A DNA stretch of 64,000 bases, from contig NZ_CAJXTC010000002.1 of assembly GCF_913060805.1 (NCBI RefSeq), positions 179,208 to 243,207 of the forward strand, written 5' to 3'. Shown one piece after another: positions 44,033 to 52,812 of this stretch. This stretch comes from an uncultured Draconibacterium sp. GTDB lineage: Bacteria; Bacteroidota; Bacteroidia; Bacteroidales; Prolixibacteraceae. The notes below the pieces were generated by a model. That model saw only the letters and a program-made list of their open reading frames with translations, searched no databases and was not told the origin of the DNA. The stretch's first letter is position 1. Every line of letters starts with the position of its first letter. A program made the translations under genes and the position numbers.

Positions 44033-45181
44033 ATGTTACGAAAATTTAGTTCATTATTTTTCATTATTTTATTGTTTGCCACAAATTTGTTTGCACAGGA
44101 AAAACCTGAGGTTACAATTGGTGGTGCCCTTCGTTTTAATTACAATCTTTCATCGTGGAAAGAAGGTCAGAAAAACCGAGGTGGCGATTTTGGCTACGAT
44201 GTTTTCAGAGTGAATGCAAAAGCCAAATACAAAGGCGTAAAACTGAATGCTGAATACCGGATGTATTCCGAAGGTTTTGGCGGTGGTATGCTAAAACAAG
44301 GTTGGGTTGGGTACGATTTTACCCCCGAAAATAACCTTCAGATTGGTTTAACGCAGGTGCCTTTCGGGATTACTCAGTACAACTCGCACAACTGGTTTTT
44401 TGGTATTAACTACTACGTTGGTTTAGAGGACGATCACGACATGGGGATAAAATACACCCACAACGACGAGAACTGGATGTATGCCATCGCATTCTTTAAA
44501 AATGCCGAAGAGCTTCGTTTTGGAAGTGGTTCCGATGTTTCAGACAGTCGCTACTCGTACGATGTTAGTTCGTCGGCCGATGGTTTGTACCGAAATAAAG
44601 AAGTAAACCAGGTAAACCTGAAGGTGGCGAGAAAATTTGCGTCGGGTAACACCAATCATATGCTGGGAGTTTCTGCGCAGTACGGCGGCCTTTACAACCT
44701 CGACACCGAGAAAACCGGAGACAGTTATGCAATTGCAGCGCATTACGAGTTAAATGCCGGAAACTTCAATTTGAAAGTTCAGGCTACGAAATATAAAATG
44801 AACCCGGAAAATCCTGCCGATCAGGATAGCGAAGGTTTGGCAATGACCGCCTACGGAGCACCATATTTAGTGGCTTCGGAAGCTACAACGTACACCATTG
44901 GGCCTGCTTACTCTGTTCCGGTTGAATGGGGACCAATTTCGAACCTGCAGTTTTACAACGATTTTGGGTACATGGATAAGGCCAATGATTCGTACGAAGA
45001 CAGTTTTATGAATATTACGGGAGTTTTGGTAACTGCCGGAAACGTTTACACATACGTTGATTTGGCGCAGGGAAAAGATCACCCGTGGATCGGGCCGGCA
45101 TGGACAAATGGTCTGGCAGCCGGAACACCTGATGCCGAGTGGGAAACCCGTTTCAACATTAACATTGGTTACTATTTTTAA
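44033..45181 (+). CDS. Outer-membrane porin-like barrel linked to betaine uptake
   Basis: The 382-residue protein has a signal peptide (about 1-21, ending FAQ) and many alternating strands with aromatic girdles. It ends in an aromatic residue (NINIGYYF), typical of outer-membrane barrels. The start EVTIGGALRFNYNLSSWKEG and the long periplasmic/loop structure resemble OprO/P-like or DcaP-like porins. It is directly upstream of proV with a 11-nt gap, so it is co-transcribed with the whole glycine betaine transporter and is inferred to admit the substrate through the outer membrane. Confidence 0.8.
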   Translation: MLRKFSSLFFIILLFATNLFAQEKPEVTIGGALRFNYNLSSWKEGQKNRGGDFGYDVFRVNAKAKYKGVKLNAEYRMYSEGFGGGMLKQGWVGYDFTPENNLQIGLTQVPFGITQYNSHNWFFGINYYVGLEDDHDMGIKYTHNDENWMYAIAFFKNAEELRFGSGSDVSDSRYSYDVSSSADGLYRNKEVNQVNLKVARKFASGNTNHMLGVSAQYGGLYNLDTEKTGDSYAIAAHYELNAGNFNLKVQATKYKMNPENPADQDSEGLAMTAYGAPYLVASEATTYTIGPAYSVPVEWGPISNLQFYNDFGYMDKANDSYEDSFMNITGVLVTAGNVYTYVDLAQGKDHPWIGPAWTNGLAAGTPDAEWETRFNINIGYYF

Positions 45182-45192
45182 TTGATTTGATC

Positions 45193-46437
45193 ATGTCGGA
45201 TAATAGAAAAACAAAAATTAAGGTTGAAGACCTGACACTGATCTTCGGCAAACGCAAACAAGAGGCACTGAAGTTATTGGAACAAGGTGTTTCGAAGGAA
45301 GAGATCCTGAAAAAGACGAAGTGCACCGTGGGTGTAAATCGTGCAAGTTTCGAAATAAAAGAAGGGGAAGTTTTTGTGATCATGGGACTTTCGGGTAGTG
45401 GAAAATCGACTTTAATTCGCTGCTTAAACCGCTTGAACGAGCCTACGGCAGGGAAAGTAATTTTCGATGATCACGACATAACCCGCGATACCAATAAAGA
45501 ATTACTGGAAACGCGAAGAACGGAAATGAGTATGGTTTTCCAAAAATTTGGACTTCTTCCCCACCGTACTATTCTGGAGAATGCAGGTTTTGGTCTCGAA
45601 CTTCGTGGCGAAGAAAAAGAAGCACGCGACGAAAGAGCGAAAAAAGCACTGGAAACCGTTGGATTAAGAGGATACGAAGCGCAATATCCGGCCGAATTAT
45701 CAGGCGGTATGCAGCAGCGCGTTGGTTTGGCCCGTGCACTTGCAAACGATCCGGAAGTGCTGCTAATGGACGAAGCATTCTCGGCACTCGACCCGCTGAT
45801 TAAATCAGATATGCAGGACGAGCTGCTTGAAATTCAGGATAAACTGCACAAAACAATTGTGTTTATTACGCACGACCTCGACGAGGCCATTAAAATTGGC
45901 GACCGCATTGCCATTATGAAAGATGGTGTGGTGGAGCAAATTGGTACTGCCGAGGATATTCTTACCAACCCGGCCAGCGAATATGTTGAGGCCTTTGTTG
46001 AGAAAGTAGACCGGAAAACGATTATTACTGCCGAGACTTTAATGTTTAAAAAGCATACTGCTCTTGAAGTTCACAAAGACGGACCGAAAGGTGCTGTTCG
46101 AAAAATGCGTTCTATCGCTGTCGATCAGTTGCCGGTTGTTGATGAGCACAAAAGATTCCTTGGTCATGTTTGGCTACAGGATGTTTTGGAGCTTGAAAAA
46201 GAACAGGCCAAGTCGATTGAAAAGGTAATAAACACAAACGTACCAAGTGTTTACAAACACTACACAGTTGAAGAAATGCTACCACTGATTACCGGAATCA
46301 GGCACCCGCTGGCGGTAATTGAAGAAGAAACAGGGAAATTCCTCGGCCTGGTTACACAAACCTCGCTGATTATTGAGGCTACCCGCTTCGAGAAAAAAGA
46401 AGTGATAAAATTGAAAGAACAAGCTAACGAATTATAG
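45193..46437 (+). CDS. proV: Glycine betaine/proline ABC transporter ATP-binding protein
   Basis: The 414-residue protein starts at the ATG of MSDNRKTKIK. A TTG two codons earlier is not needed. It has the Walker A GLSGSGKST, the signature LSGGMQQRVGLARA, Walker B LLMDEAFSALDP and a switch His in FITHDLDE, followed by two CBS domains (about residues 275-410) that in OpuA/ProV sense ionic strength. It energises import of glycine betaine or proline betaine as a compatible solute. The stop is 1 nt before proW. Confidence 0.95.
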   Translation: MSDNRKTKIKVEDLTLIFGKRKQEALKLLEQGVSKEEILKKTKCTVGVNRASFEIKEGEVFVIMGLSGSGKSTLIRCLNRLNEPTAGKVIFDDHDITRDTNKELLETRRTEMSMVFQKFGLLPHRTILENAGFGLELRGEEKEARDERAKKALETVGLRGYEAQYPAELSGGMQQRVGLARALANDPEVLLMDEAFSALDPLIKSDMQDELLEIQDKLHKTIVFITHDLDEAIKIGDRIAIMKDGVVEQIGTAEDILTNPASEYVEAFVEKVDRKTIITAETLMFKKHTALEVHKDGPKGAVRKMRSIAVDQLPVVDEHKRFLGHVWLQDVLELEKEQAKSIEKVINTNVPSVYKHYTVEEMLPLITGIRHPLAVIEEETGKFLGLVTQTSLIIEATRFEKKEVIKLKEQANEL

Positions 46438-46438
46438 T

Positions 46439-47299
46439 ATGGATAAATTAATAGACCTCGGAAAATATATTGAACAGGGAATTAACGTACTGGAAGAAAG
46501 CCTTTCAGGTCTTTGGGGAGCTATCGATGATGTAATTTCATGGACGGTAGATTTCTTAAACGACACGTTTCTGGCCATTCCTTTCATTGTAATTATTGCC
46601 CTTGTAACTTTTGGTGCTTACTATGCAAACGCCGGTAAATTGGCCTTTAAAAAAGAAGGTTTCAAAAAAGGCGCAAGCCTGGCACTGTTTGTTGTTCTTG
46701 GTTTGTTGCTGATTTGGGCAATGGGCTACTGGAAAGAAGCCATTCAAACAACAACACTGGTAATTGTTGCCACGCTTATTGCTTTGTTGCTTGGTATTCC
46801 TCTGGGAATTTGGGCGGCACGCAGTAACATGGCCAATGCCATTATCCGGCCAGTTCTCGACTTTATGCAAACCATGCCGGCATTCGTTTATCTTATTCCT
46901 GCCATTTTCTTCTTTAGCGTTGGAAATACGCCGGGAGTTATCGCAACGGTAATTTTCTCGTTGCCGCCGGCGGTGCGTTTAACAAGTCTGGGAATACGAA
47001 ATGTGCCTGAAGATGTTATTGAGGCCGGTCATGCTTTCGGAGCCACCGACAAACAAATTCTGTTTAAAATTCAATTGCCACTGGCAAAAACAACTATTCT
47101 GGCCGGTGTAAACCAGGTAATTCTGCTTGCCCTGTCGATGGTTGTAATTGCATCGATGGTAGGTGCAAAAGGTTTGGGTAGCATTGTTTACCAGGGAATT
47201 CAGCAAAACGACATTGCCAAAGGTTTCGAATCGGGACTTGGTATTGTGGTGCTGGCCATTATTCTCGACCGTATTACGCAGGCTGTTGCAAAAAAATAA
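46439..47299 (+). CDS. proW: Glycine betaine/proline ABC transporter permease
   Basis: The 286-residue permease has about six membrane helices and the binding-protein-dependent transport motif EAGHAFGATDKQILFKIQLP that couples to the ATPase. The N-terminal portion contains an amphipathic start like ProW. It starts directly after proV and is part of the porin-proVWX operon. Confidence 0.95.
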   Translation: MDKLIDLGKYIEQGINVLEESLSGLWGAIDDVISWTVDFLNDTFLAIPFIVIIALVTFGAYYANAGKLAFKKEGFKKGASLALFVVLGLLLIWAMGYWKEAIQTTTLVIVATLIALLLGIPLGIWAARSNMANAIIRPVLDFMQTMPAFVYLIPAIFFFSVGNTPGVIATVIFSLPPAVRLTSLGIRNVPEDVIEAGHAFGATDKQILFKIQLPLAKTTILAGVNQVILLALSMVVIASMVGAKGLGSIVYQGIQQNDIAKGFESGLGIVVLAIILDRITQAVAKK

Positions 47300-47324
47300 A
47301 TTATAAATCTTAAAAAATTATATT

Positions 47325-48197
47325 ATGCTGAACGTAAAAAAATTAGGAACTCTGTTTGTTGCTGCAACACTATTGTTTGCAATTACTTCGTGCTCAAACA
47401 GCGGATCGAAAAAATCGAGTGACGAACAAAAAAAGGAAGTAAGTATTCTTTACCCCAACTGGGCTGAAGGAATTGCTTTTACTCACCTGGCGAAGGTGGC
47501 ACTTGAAGCCAATGGTTTTGAGGTGGAATTAACCAATCTGGAACCTGGACTGATCTACGGCGAATTATCAAAAGACAATTCAAAAGGTGACGTTTTTATG
47601 GATGCGTGGTTGCCGAATACACACAAAGATTACTGGGCCGATTATGGCGATAAACTGGTAAAATTGGGTGAATCATTTAGTGGCGGTACAACAGGTTTAG
47701 TAGTTCCTTCGTATGTAACCATTAACTCTATTGAGGAAATGAACGCCAACAAAGACAAATTCGATGGCGAGATTATCGGAATTGGTAGTGGTGCTGGTAT
47801 TCATGCCAACACTGAAAAAGCCATTGAAGCGTATGGTCTGGATTTCGAGCAAATTACATCGAGTGGTCCGGCAATGGTTGCCAGCCTTGAGAAAGCCATT
47901 AAAAACGACGAGTGGATTGTTGTTACCGGATGGAAACCACACTTTAAGTGGGCTAAAAACGATTTGAAATATTTGGACGATCCAAAAGGTGTTTACCCAA
48001 AAGATGTTTGTGCAATTATTTCGCGCAGAGGTTTTGCCGAAGATATGCCAAAAGCAGGTACTTTCTTTAAAAACTTTAACCTTGAAGAAGCTCAGCTTTA
48101 CGATCTGATGGGTAAAATTTCGGACGCTGGTGAAGAAGCTGGTGCGCAACAATATTACGATGCGAACAAAACAATGATCGACGGCTGGTTTAACTAA
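47325..48197 (+). CDS. proX: Glycine betaine-binding lipoprotein
   Basis: The 290-residue protein has a lipobox (AITSC, Cys23) and the OpuAC/ProX-type binding domain. It includes an early SILYPNWAEGIAFTHLAKVALE, a MDAWLPNTHKDYW block and GWKPHFKWA near residue 205, whose aromatic residues form the cation-binding cage. Anchored in the membrane, it delivers betaine to ProVW. A strong terminator follows. Confidence 0.93.
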   Translation: MLNVKKLGTLFVAATLLFAITSCSNSGSKKSSDEQKKEVSILYPNWAEGIAFTHLAKVALEANGFEVELTNLEPGLIYGELSKDNSKGDVFMDAWLPNTHKDYWADYGDKLVKLGESFSGGTTGLVVPSYVTINSIEEMNANKDKFDGEIIGIGSGAGIHANTEKAIEAYGLDFEQITSSGPAMVASLEKAIKNDEWIVVTGWKPHFKWAKNDLKYLDDPKGVYPKDVCAIISRRGFAEDMPKAGTFFKNFNLEEAQLYDLMGKISDAGEEAGAQQYYDANKTMIDGWFN

Positions 48198-48225
48198 AAC
48201 CGGTTCGATCGCAAAATTTTATACA

Positions 48226-48264
48226 AAAAATGGCAGGATAGATTTTCTATCCTGCCATTTTTTT
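48226..48264 (+). terminator. Strong terminator of the betaine operon
   Basis: AATGGCAGGATA pairs with TATCCTGCCATT around a GATTTTC loop, followed by TTTTT and preceded by AAAAA, so it may act in both directions. Confidence 0.95.
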
Positions 48265-48278
48265 CCAACGAAAGCGGC

Positions 48279-49661
48279 TTAAATAGCTCTCTTATGGTAT
48301 TTTAAGTCCCGCTCAACAGCTTCTATCATTTTGCCGGCAATATCTTTATTCGAAGCGCCTTCTACTCCTTCAAGGCCCGGCGACGAATTTACTTCCAGCA
48401 ACAGCGGTCCGTTTTTACCACGGATAATATCTACACCAGCAACTTTCAGGTTTAAGGTTTTTGCAGCAAGAATTGCTATACGGCGTTCTTCAGCAGTAAT
48501 TTTGGTAATCGATGCTGTTCCTCCCATGTGAATATTTGCACGAAATTCGCCCGGGGCTGCAGTCCGCATAATACTTGCCACCACTTTCCCGTTTACCACA
48601 AAACAACGGATATCTTTACCATCGGCCTCTTTTACAAACTCTTGCACCAGAATATTTGCACGAAGGCTTTTAAAGGCGTTAATCAAACTCTCAGCAGCCT
48701 TTTTGGTTTCGGCCAAAACAACTCCTTTCCCCTGTGTACCTTCCAACAGTTTTACGATTAGCGGCGCACCGCCAACCATTTGTATCAATTCGTTGGTATC
48801 GAGCGGAGAATTGGCAAAGCCGGTTGTAGGAATTGGCAATCCATTATTAATGAGTAGCTGCAAAGCATACAATTTATCGCGCGATTGGGTAATTGCCGAT
48901 GCAGAATTGAGTGTATAAACGCCCATTGCTTCGAAATGCCTCGTAAGTGCGCAACCGTAAAAAGTGGCACTTGGTCTGATTCGCGGAATAATAGCATCAA
49001 ACTCATTTAAAACCCGTCCGCCACGGTAATGCATTTCCGGATTTTTACCATCCAGTTTTATGTAACAATCTTTAAGGTTCAGAAACTCCATTTCGTGGCC
49101 ATGTTCCTGCCCGGCTTCCATAATTCGCGTGTTACTGTACAAATCCGGATTACTGGCCAGCAATCCTATTTTTAAGCCTGTGGGGCGTGTAATATTTGTA
49201 AAGTAAAACGATGCAATTCGCTCTTTGGAAAGCTCACCCAAATGGAACGATTCTTCCGGATCGACCAGTATTTTACCCGACATGGCTTGCCGCCCCAGCA
49301 GCATTCGGTAACCCATCGAGTCGCGGTTGGTAAGCGTAACCTCAATTTCCCACGCTTCACCTGCGATCGACAATACCGTTTTTATTACGAAGCGGACTTC
49401 GCTATTGCCACTCGAGCTTTTTACTTTTCGTTTGTCTAACAATGGCGCCTCGCAATGAATGGTTGTTTTTCCATCTTTTTGCAGCGGATGCACATCAAAA
49501 CTGATCCACGGCTGACCATTTTTTTTAAACTGACTAATATTTACTGCATGCAGTGCTGAAGTTTTTGCCCCCGAATCGATCCGGGCTTTTACTCCCGGAA
49601 TATTTAATTGCGGCAAACCGCACCACTCTTCACTACCAATAATTATTTTTTCTGTATCCAT
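48279..49661 (-). CDS. rimK: RimB-RimK fusion: retropepsin-like zinc protease domain plus ATP-grasp ligase
   Basis: The 460-residue protein combines two parts. Residues 1-150 are the retropepsin-like RimB domain, with RIDSGAKTSALHA at 27-39 and the LLGRQAM strand. Residues 160-455 are the RimK ATP-grasp ligase: the start LKIGLLASNPDLYSN, then PLIVKLLEGTQGKGV, KDIRCFVVNGKVVAS and LLEVNSSPGLEGVEG with the metal-binding Glu/Asn. RimK adds glutamates to the C-terminus of ribosomal protein S6, and RimB is usually encoded separately as its modulator. Here both are one polypeptide. It is convergent with the betaine operon. Confidence 0.9.
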   Translation of the reverse strand: MDTEKIIIGSEEWCGLPQLNIPGVKARIDSGAKTSALHAVNISQFKKNGQPWISFDVHPLQKDGKTTIHCEAPLLDKRKVKSSSGNSEVRFVIKTVLSIAGEAWEIEVTLTNRDSMGYRMLLGRQAMSGKILVDPEESFHLGELSKERIASFYFTNITRPTGLKIGLLASNPDLYSNTRIMEAGQEHGHEMEFLNLKDCYIKLDGKNPEMHYRGGRVLNEFDAIIPRIRPSATFYGCALTRHFEAMGVYTLNSASAITQSRDKLYALQLLINNGLPIPTTGFANSPLDTNELIQMVGGAPLIVKLLEGTQGKGVVLAETKKAAESLINAFKSLRANILVQEFVKEADGKDIRCFVVNGKVVASIMRTAAPGEFRANIHMGGTASITKITAEERRIAILAAKTLNLKVAGVDIIRGKNGPLLLEVNSSPGLEGVEGASNKDIAGKMIEAVERDLKYHKRAI

Positions 49662-50121
49662 TTTTCTAAAATACTAATTATAAGGCTTTTTTGTAGCCTC
49701 AAATTGAAATTTTATTGGTTTAGTTAAGCGCTGCAATATAAATATCTTTTTCATGCGGCAAACACATCAAAAAGCAGTTACAAAAAAAATATGTTGAATA
49801 AAGTGATAGTATGTGTTACAGGAAATATTTGGGCATAAAAAAAGCCTGAAAAATTTCAGGCTTGTAAATTAGTCGAGAAAGCGACTCTATCTGTGATTTG
49901 TTTTGTGTTCTAAATTGTGCTGCAAAAATAGTGCATCTGCAGAAGATAAAAGCAAATAATTGTCTTAATTTCAGCTATTAAAAGGTTTGAAAATGCGGGC
50001 AAAATTGCCTAGCCATCATCAGCTTTTCTGAACCAAACATGAGCAAGGCGCTAAAAAAGTGAAAGCCACTTATCAAATAATGCTAAGCAGCTTTCTGTAT
50101 ATGTGGTTTTTTATTTTCTAA
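49662..50121. other. Intergenic region with redox-operon terminator
   Basis: This 460-nt stretch lies between the thioredoxin stop and the start of the RimB-RimK gene. The only clear element is the terminator hairpin at 49837-49865 and a small hairpin around GTCGAGAAAGCGAC. No gene is seen. Confidence 0.5.
49837..49865 (-). terminator. Terminator downstream of the thioredoxin operon
   Basis: AAGCCTGAAA pairs with TTTCAGGCTT, and on the minus strand a T-run follows. It lies 257 nt past the thioredoxin stop, giving a long 3' untranslated region. Confidence 0.85.
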
Positions 50122-50544
50122 TTATCCTGCCATTACAGCATCAACCTCTTTCATAATGGTACGTTTGGTTTTTACACCAACAATACGTCCGGCTTCTTTT
50201 CCGTCTTTTAAAATCAGCATGGTTGGAATATTGCGCACCTTAAATTTTTGTGCCAGCTGCTGGTTGTGGTCTACATTAACTTTTGCCACCATAAAATCGG
50301 TTTGGCTGTCGGCAATTTCGTTTAATGTAGGTGCAATAATTTTGCATGGTCCGCACCAGGGAGCCCAAAAATCGAGCAACACAACTCCGCGTTTTGTTGC
50401 CGCTTTAAAGTTTTTATTATTCAGCACTTTAATTCGTTTGCTGTTTGCCACCGGTTTGGCATTCTTCATTCGAAAATAATTTACTGCAATTAGCGCCACC
50501 AAAGCGGCCAAAACAACAGCAATTACAATTAATGTAGTCGACAT
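50122..50544 (-). CDS. Membrane-anchored thioredoxin
   Basis: The 140-residue protein has an N-terminal membrane helix (about 5-24) and a complete thioredoxin domain with the active site APWCGPCKI (Cys64, Cys67) and the cis-Pro strand NIPTMLIL. The charged residues after the helix suggest the domain faces the cytoplasm, but the orientation is not certain. It reduces disulfides, probably as electron donor for the two redox proteins encoded upstream. It is the last gene of a four-gene minus-strand operon. Confidence 0.9.
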   Translation of the reverse strand: MSTTLIVIAVVLAALVALIAVNYFRMKNAKPVANSKRIKVLNNKNFKAATKRGVVLLDFWAPWCGPCKIIAPTLNEIADSQTDFMVAKVNVDHNQQLAQKFKVRNIPTMLILKDGKEAGRIVGVKTKRTIMKEVDAVMAG

Positions 50545-50548
50545 AACT

Positions 50549-50968
50549 TTAATCTATAATTTTAATTTCAGAAGTAACTTCAATCGCTTTTCGGTAAAGC
50601 GCACTTACTCCACAATATCTTTCTTCCGACAAACTAACTGCTTTTTTTAGTTTCTCCAAAGGAAGATCTTTACCTTTAAAGGTATAGATAACATTCATTT
50701 TATAATACTGTTTCGGATGCTCGTCGGTCAAGTCTCCTTCAACAGTTACATCGAAATCTTCGAACTCAACACGCATTTTTTTCAGAATAGATACTACGTC
50801 CATTCCCGTGCATCCGGCAAGTGCAGTAAGCATAAGCGGTTTCGGGCGTGGTCCCTGATCTTCGCCACCAACTGCTTCGGCAGCATCGAGCATTATTTTG
50901 TGTCCGTCTACCTCGGCCTCAAAAGCCATTTTATCTTTCCAACTAACTTTTACTTCTTGTTTTGCCAT
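50549..50968 (-). CDS. OsmC/Ohr-family protein
   Basis: The 139-residue protein has the OsmC fold with its two conserved cysteines: LAGCTGMDVVSIL near residue 52 and EERYCGVSALY near 118. Such proteins reduce organic peroxides. It lies 4 nt before the thioredoxin gene in the same operon, and thioredoxin may regenerate it. Confidence 0.9.
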   Translation of the reverse strand: MAKQEVKVSWKDKMAFEAEVDGHKIMLDAAEAVGGEDQGPRPKPLMLTALAGCTGMDVVSILKKMRVEFEDFDVTVEGDLTDEHPKQYYKMNVIYTFKGKDLPLEKLKKAVSLSEERYCGVSALYRKAIEVTSEIKIID

Positions 50969-50982
50969 AATTGAATCGTTTT

Positions 50983-51333
50983 TTAGTTACCGAACTGCTC
51001 GTCGAGAATGGCTGTAACCTGATCTTGTGTTTGAATACTTGTAGTCGCTTTGGCCACTTTCCCGTTTTTGTAATACATGGTAAACGGAAGTCCCATAAAA
51101 CCACTGCACTCAGGCGCATTACGAATTAGCGCAGCCTCCGGATTATCAAAAGCCATAACCATAAATTTTACGTTGCTACGCTCTTTCTCCAGGCGTTCCA
51201 TAACGTTGTATACCGGGAAACACATTGGGCCCATGCGGCCACAACATACCATTACATTCTCGTTTTCTGCCAGTACTTTTTCCAATTCTGCTGCCGATTC
51301 TATTTCGGGTAATCCTGTTCTTAATAGTTTCAT
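50983..51333 (-). CDS. Thioredoxin-like protein with CCxxxxxC motif
   Basis: The 116-residue protein has the beta-alpha-beta thioredoxin layout. A cis-Pro-like strand LPFTMYYKNGKVAKA is present, but the usual CxxC is replaced by MVCCGRMGPMC (Cys30, Cys31, Cys37). The family of such CCG-M-GPMC proteins is not firmly characterised to my knowledge. The extra cysteines could bind metal or form a different redox pair; that is inference. It lies in the OsmC-thioredoxin operon. Confidence 0.75.
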   Translation of the reverse strand: MKLLRTGLPEIESAAELEKVLAENENVMVCCGRMGPMCFPVYNVMERLEKERSNVKFMVMAFDNPEAALIRNAPECSGFMGLPFTMYYKNGKVAKATTSIQTQDQVTAILDEQFGN

Positions 51334-51343
51334 CGTATTCGTT

Positions 51344-51688
51344 TTAATTTGTTATTTCTGTTATAATATTTTTATCCGATTCTAATTTTCCACAACTATA
51401 GGCCTCAATAATTTGCTCGGCCGAAACCATAGGAACACCAACAAACAAATTCATTTTCTCTGAGGTGAAAATTCCAATCAATTCTTTCTTTATGCGGTGA
51501 AGAATAATGTCGGTTATGCCATTTTTTCTAATCCACAACCGAACTTCTTCTGCATTCGAGAAGTCGATCGAGTCGCTTTCTGAAATAGTTGTGTTTTTTG
51601 ATTCCATATCATAAAATGCGAAGTGCGAACATCCGCACAGGTACTCGCTAATTTTTTTGTTCGCTATAGGTATGGCTACTTTTTTCAT
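51344..51688 (-). CDS. NifX/dinitrogenase cofactor-like protein
   Basis: I take the ATG at 51688 (MKKVAIPIANKKIS). An in-frame start 18 codons upstream gives an unlikely N-terminus. The ~114-residue product has the NifX/NifB-C ribonuclease-H-like fold with the family start VAIPIANKKISEYLCGCSHFAFYD and a late GVPMVSAEQIIEAYSCGKL. The family binds iron-molybdenum cofactor precursors or regulates their handling. There are no nif genes in the window. The CGC and Cys near the C-terminus could bind iron-sulfur. It is the first gene of the redox operon. Confidence 0.8.
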   Translation of the reverse strand: MKKVAIPIANKKISEYLCGCSHFAFYDMESKNTTISESDSIDFSNAEEVRLWIRKNGITDIILHRIKKELIGIFTSEKMNLFVGVPMVSAEQIIEAYSCGKLESDKNIITEITN

Positions 51689-51808
51689 CTCTTTAGGATT
51701 CTTTTGTCCGGTAAAAAACAGAGTGCCTAAATAGTAGTGCAACTCTGTTTTATCTCCCCTCTATTCAATCATTCTTAAATTCAATATCATTATGAAAAAT
51801 CAACACGA

Positions 51809-51816
51809 CAAAGATA
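51809..51816 (-). promoter_or_regulatory. Candidate -7 element for the redox operon
   Basis: The minus strand reads TATCTTTG, a TAnnTTTG match, 121 nt before the NifX-like start. A -33 match is not clear. Confidence 0.35.
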
Positions 51817-51971
51817 AATGACGAGGAAATACCATCCGAGAAAATGACACTGAAGTCTGTCGGCTCATAAACTGAATTTTGACAGTTTCATTCCTGTCGT
51901 TTGATAGTTTAAGTACCTATAGATGTCTCAAAGTTTCGCCAATGCTCAATTTGAAATACAATTGGTATAGC

Positions 51972-52001
51972 TTGGTTAATCGTAATTCTTATGTAAATTT
52001 G
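51972..52001 (+). promoter_or_regulatory. Bacteroidota promoter of the Crp-family gene
   Basis: TTGG at 51972 is followed after 19 nt by TAAATTTG at 51994-52001, the expected spacing for a TTTG/TAnnTTTG promoter. It supports the TTG at 52022 as the start codon, since the transcript would begin near 52007. Confidence 0.65.
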
Positions 52002-52021
52002 GAGAAATATCAGATTCAGAA

Positions 52022-52663
52022 TTGGATTTAACCGACAACATAAAAAACTTAGACAACCTGAATGCATACAAAACCCGCGTTCAGTATCTAAAAGGCGAAA
52101 CGATTTTTAAACAGGGCGCCTTTGCGCCTTATGTAATGTACGTTGTTGAGGGGCTGGTAAAAGTATATCTGCAAACCGGTATTGATAAAAATATGAGTAT
52201 CAGCGTGGCTTCCGAAGGCGAATTTCTGGCGTTTTCGTCGGTGTTTGGCGAGCCGGTTCACACTTATTCTGCACAGGCGATCTCGAACACGCAGATTTGT
52301 ATGATCGAAAAGGAAAGCCTGAAAAAGATCCTGCTGGACAACCCTGAGTTTGCATTAAAAATTACTTCGCAGAATTATCAGAACGAACGACATTTGTTCG
52401 AGGTGATCAAAAATATTTCGTACAAACAAATGCGCGGAAAACTGGCTTCTGCCCTGCTTTATCTGGGCCAGGAAGAGTTTTTGAAGCAAAATATATTTGA
52501 GTTTCTTACCCGCCAGGACATTGCTGATTTTGCATCTATTTCGGCAGAAAGTGCCATTAAGTTTCTGAAAGAGTTTGAGAAGGAAAATATTATTACGCTT
52601 AATGGTAAAAATATTATTGTCGACGATGCTGCTCAACTGCTGAATATCAGCAAAAACGGCTAA
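52022..52663 (+). CDS. Crp/Fnr-family transcription regulator, TTG start
   Basis: The 213-residue protein has an N-terminal cyclic-nucleotide-binding-like beta-roll (KGETIFKQGAFAPYVMYVVEGLVKVYL) and a C-terminal HTH_CRP domain (FLTRQDIADFASISAESAIKFL, ENIITLNGKNIIV). The start is taken as TTG at 52022 because no in-frame ATG lies upstream and the first downstream one is at residue 39, inside the domain. There is no N-terminal FNR cysteine cluster. It is divergent from the redox operon and is inferred to regulate it. Confidence 0.9.
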   Translation: MDLTDNIKNLDNLNAYKTRVQYLKGETIFKQGAFAPYVMYVVEGLVKVYLQTGIDKNMSISVASEGEFLAFSSVFGEPVHTYSAQAISNTQICMIEKESLKKILLDNPEFALKITSQNYQNERHLFEVIKNISYKQMRGKLASALLYLGQEEFLKQNIFEFLTRQDIADFASISAESAIKFLKEFEKENIITLNGKNIIVDDAAQLLNISKNG

Positions 52664-52812
52664 TAGTAAATGATTAAGTAATTCAGATTATCTCATCACT
52701 TCATTGTTTTTCACCCGGTATTTTTGTACTTTAAAATTCCAATAATATCGTCGCAAATGGCGCTGTTATTAGATTCAAATATTTTTGAAATAATTCAACA
52801 TTTTTACTTTAA

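Noticed and set aside
52022..52663. FNR-type oxygen sensor
   Set aside because: No N-terminal four-cysteine cluster is present; only a general Crp-family call is justified.
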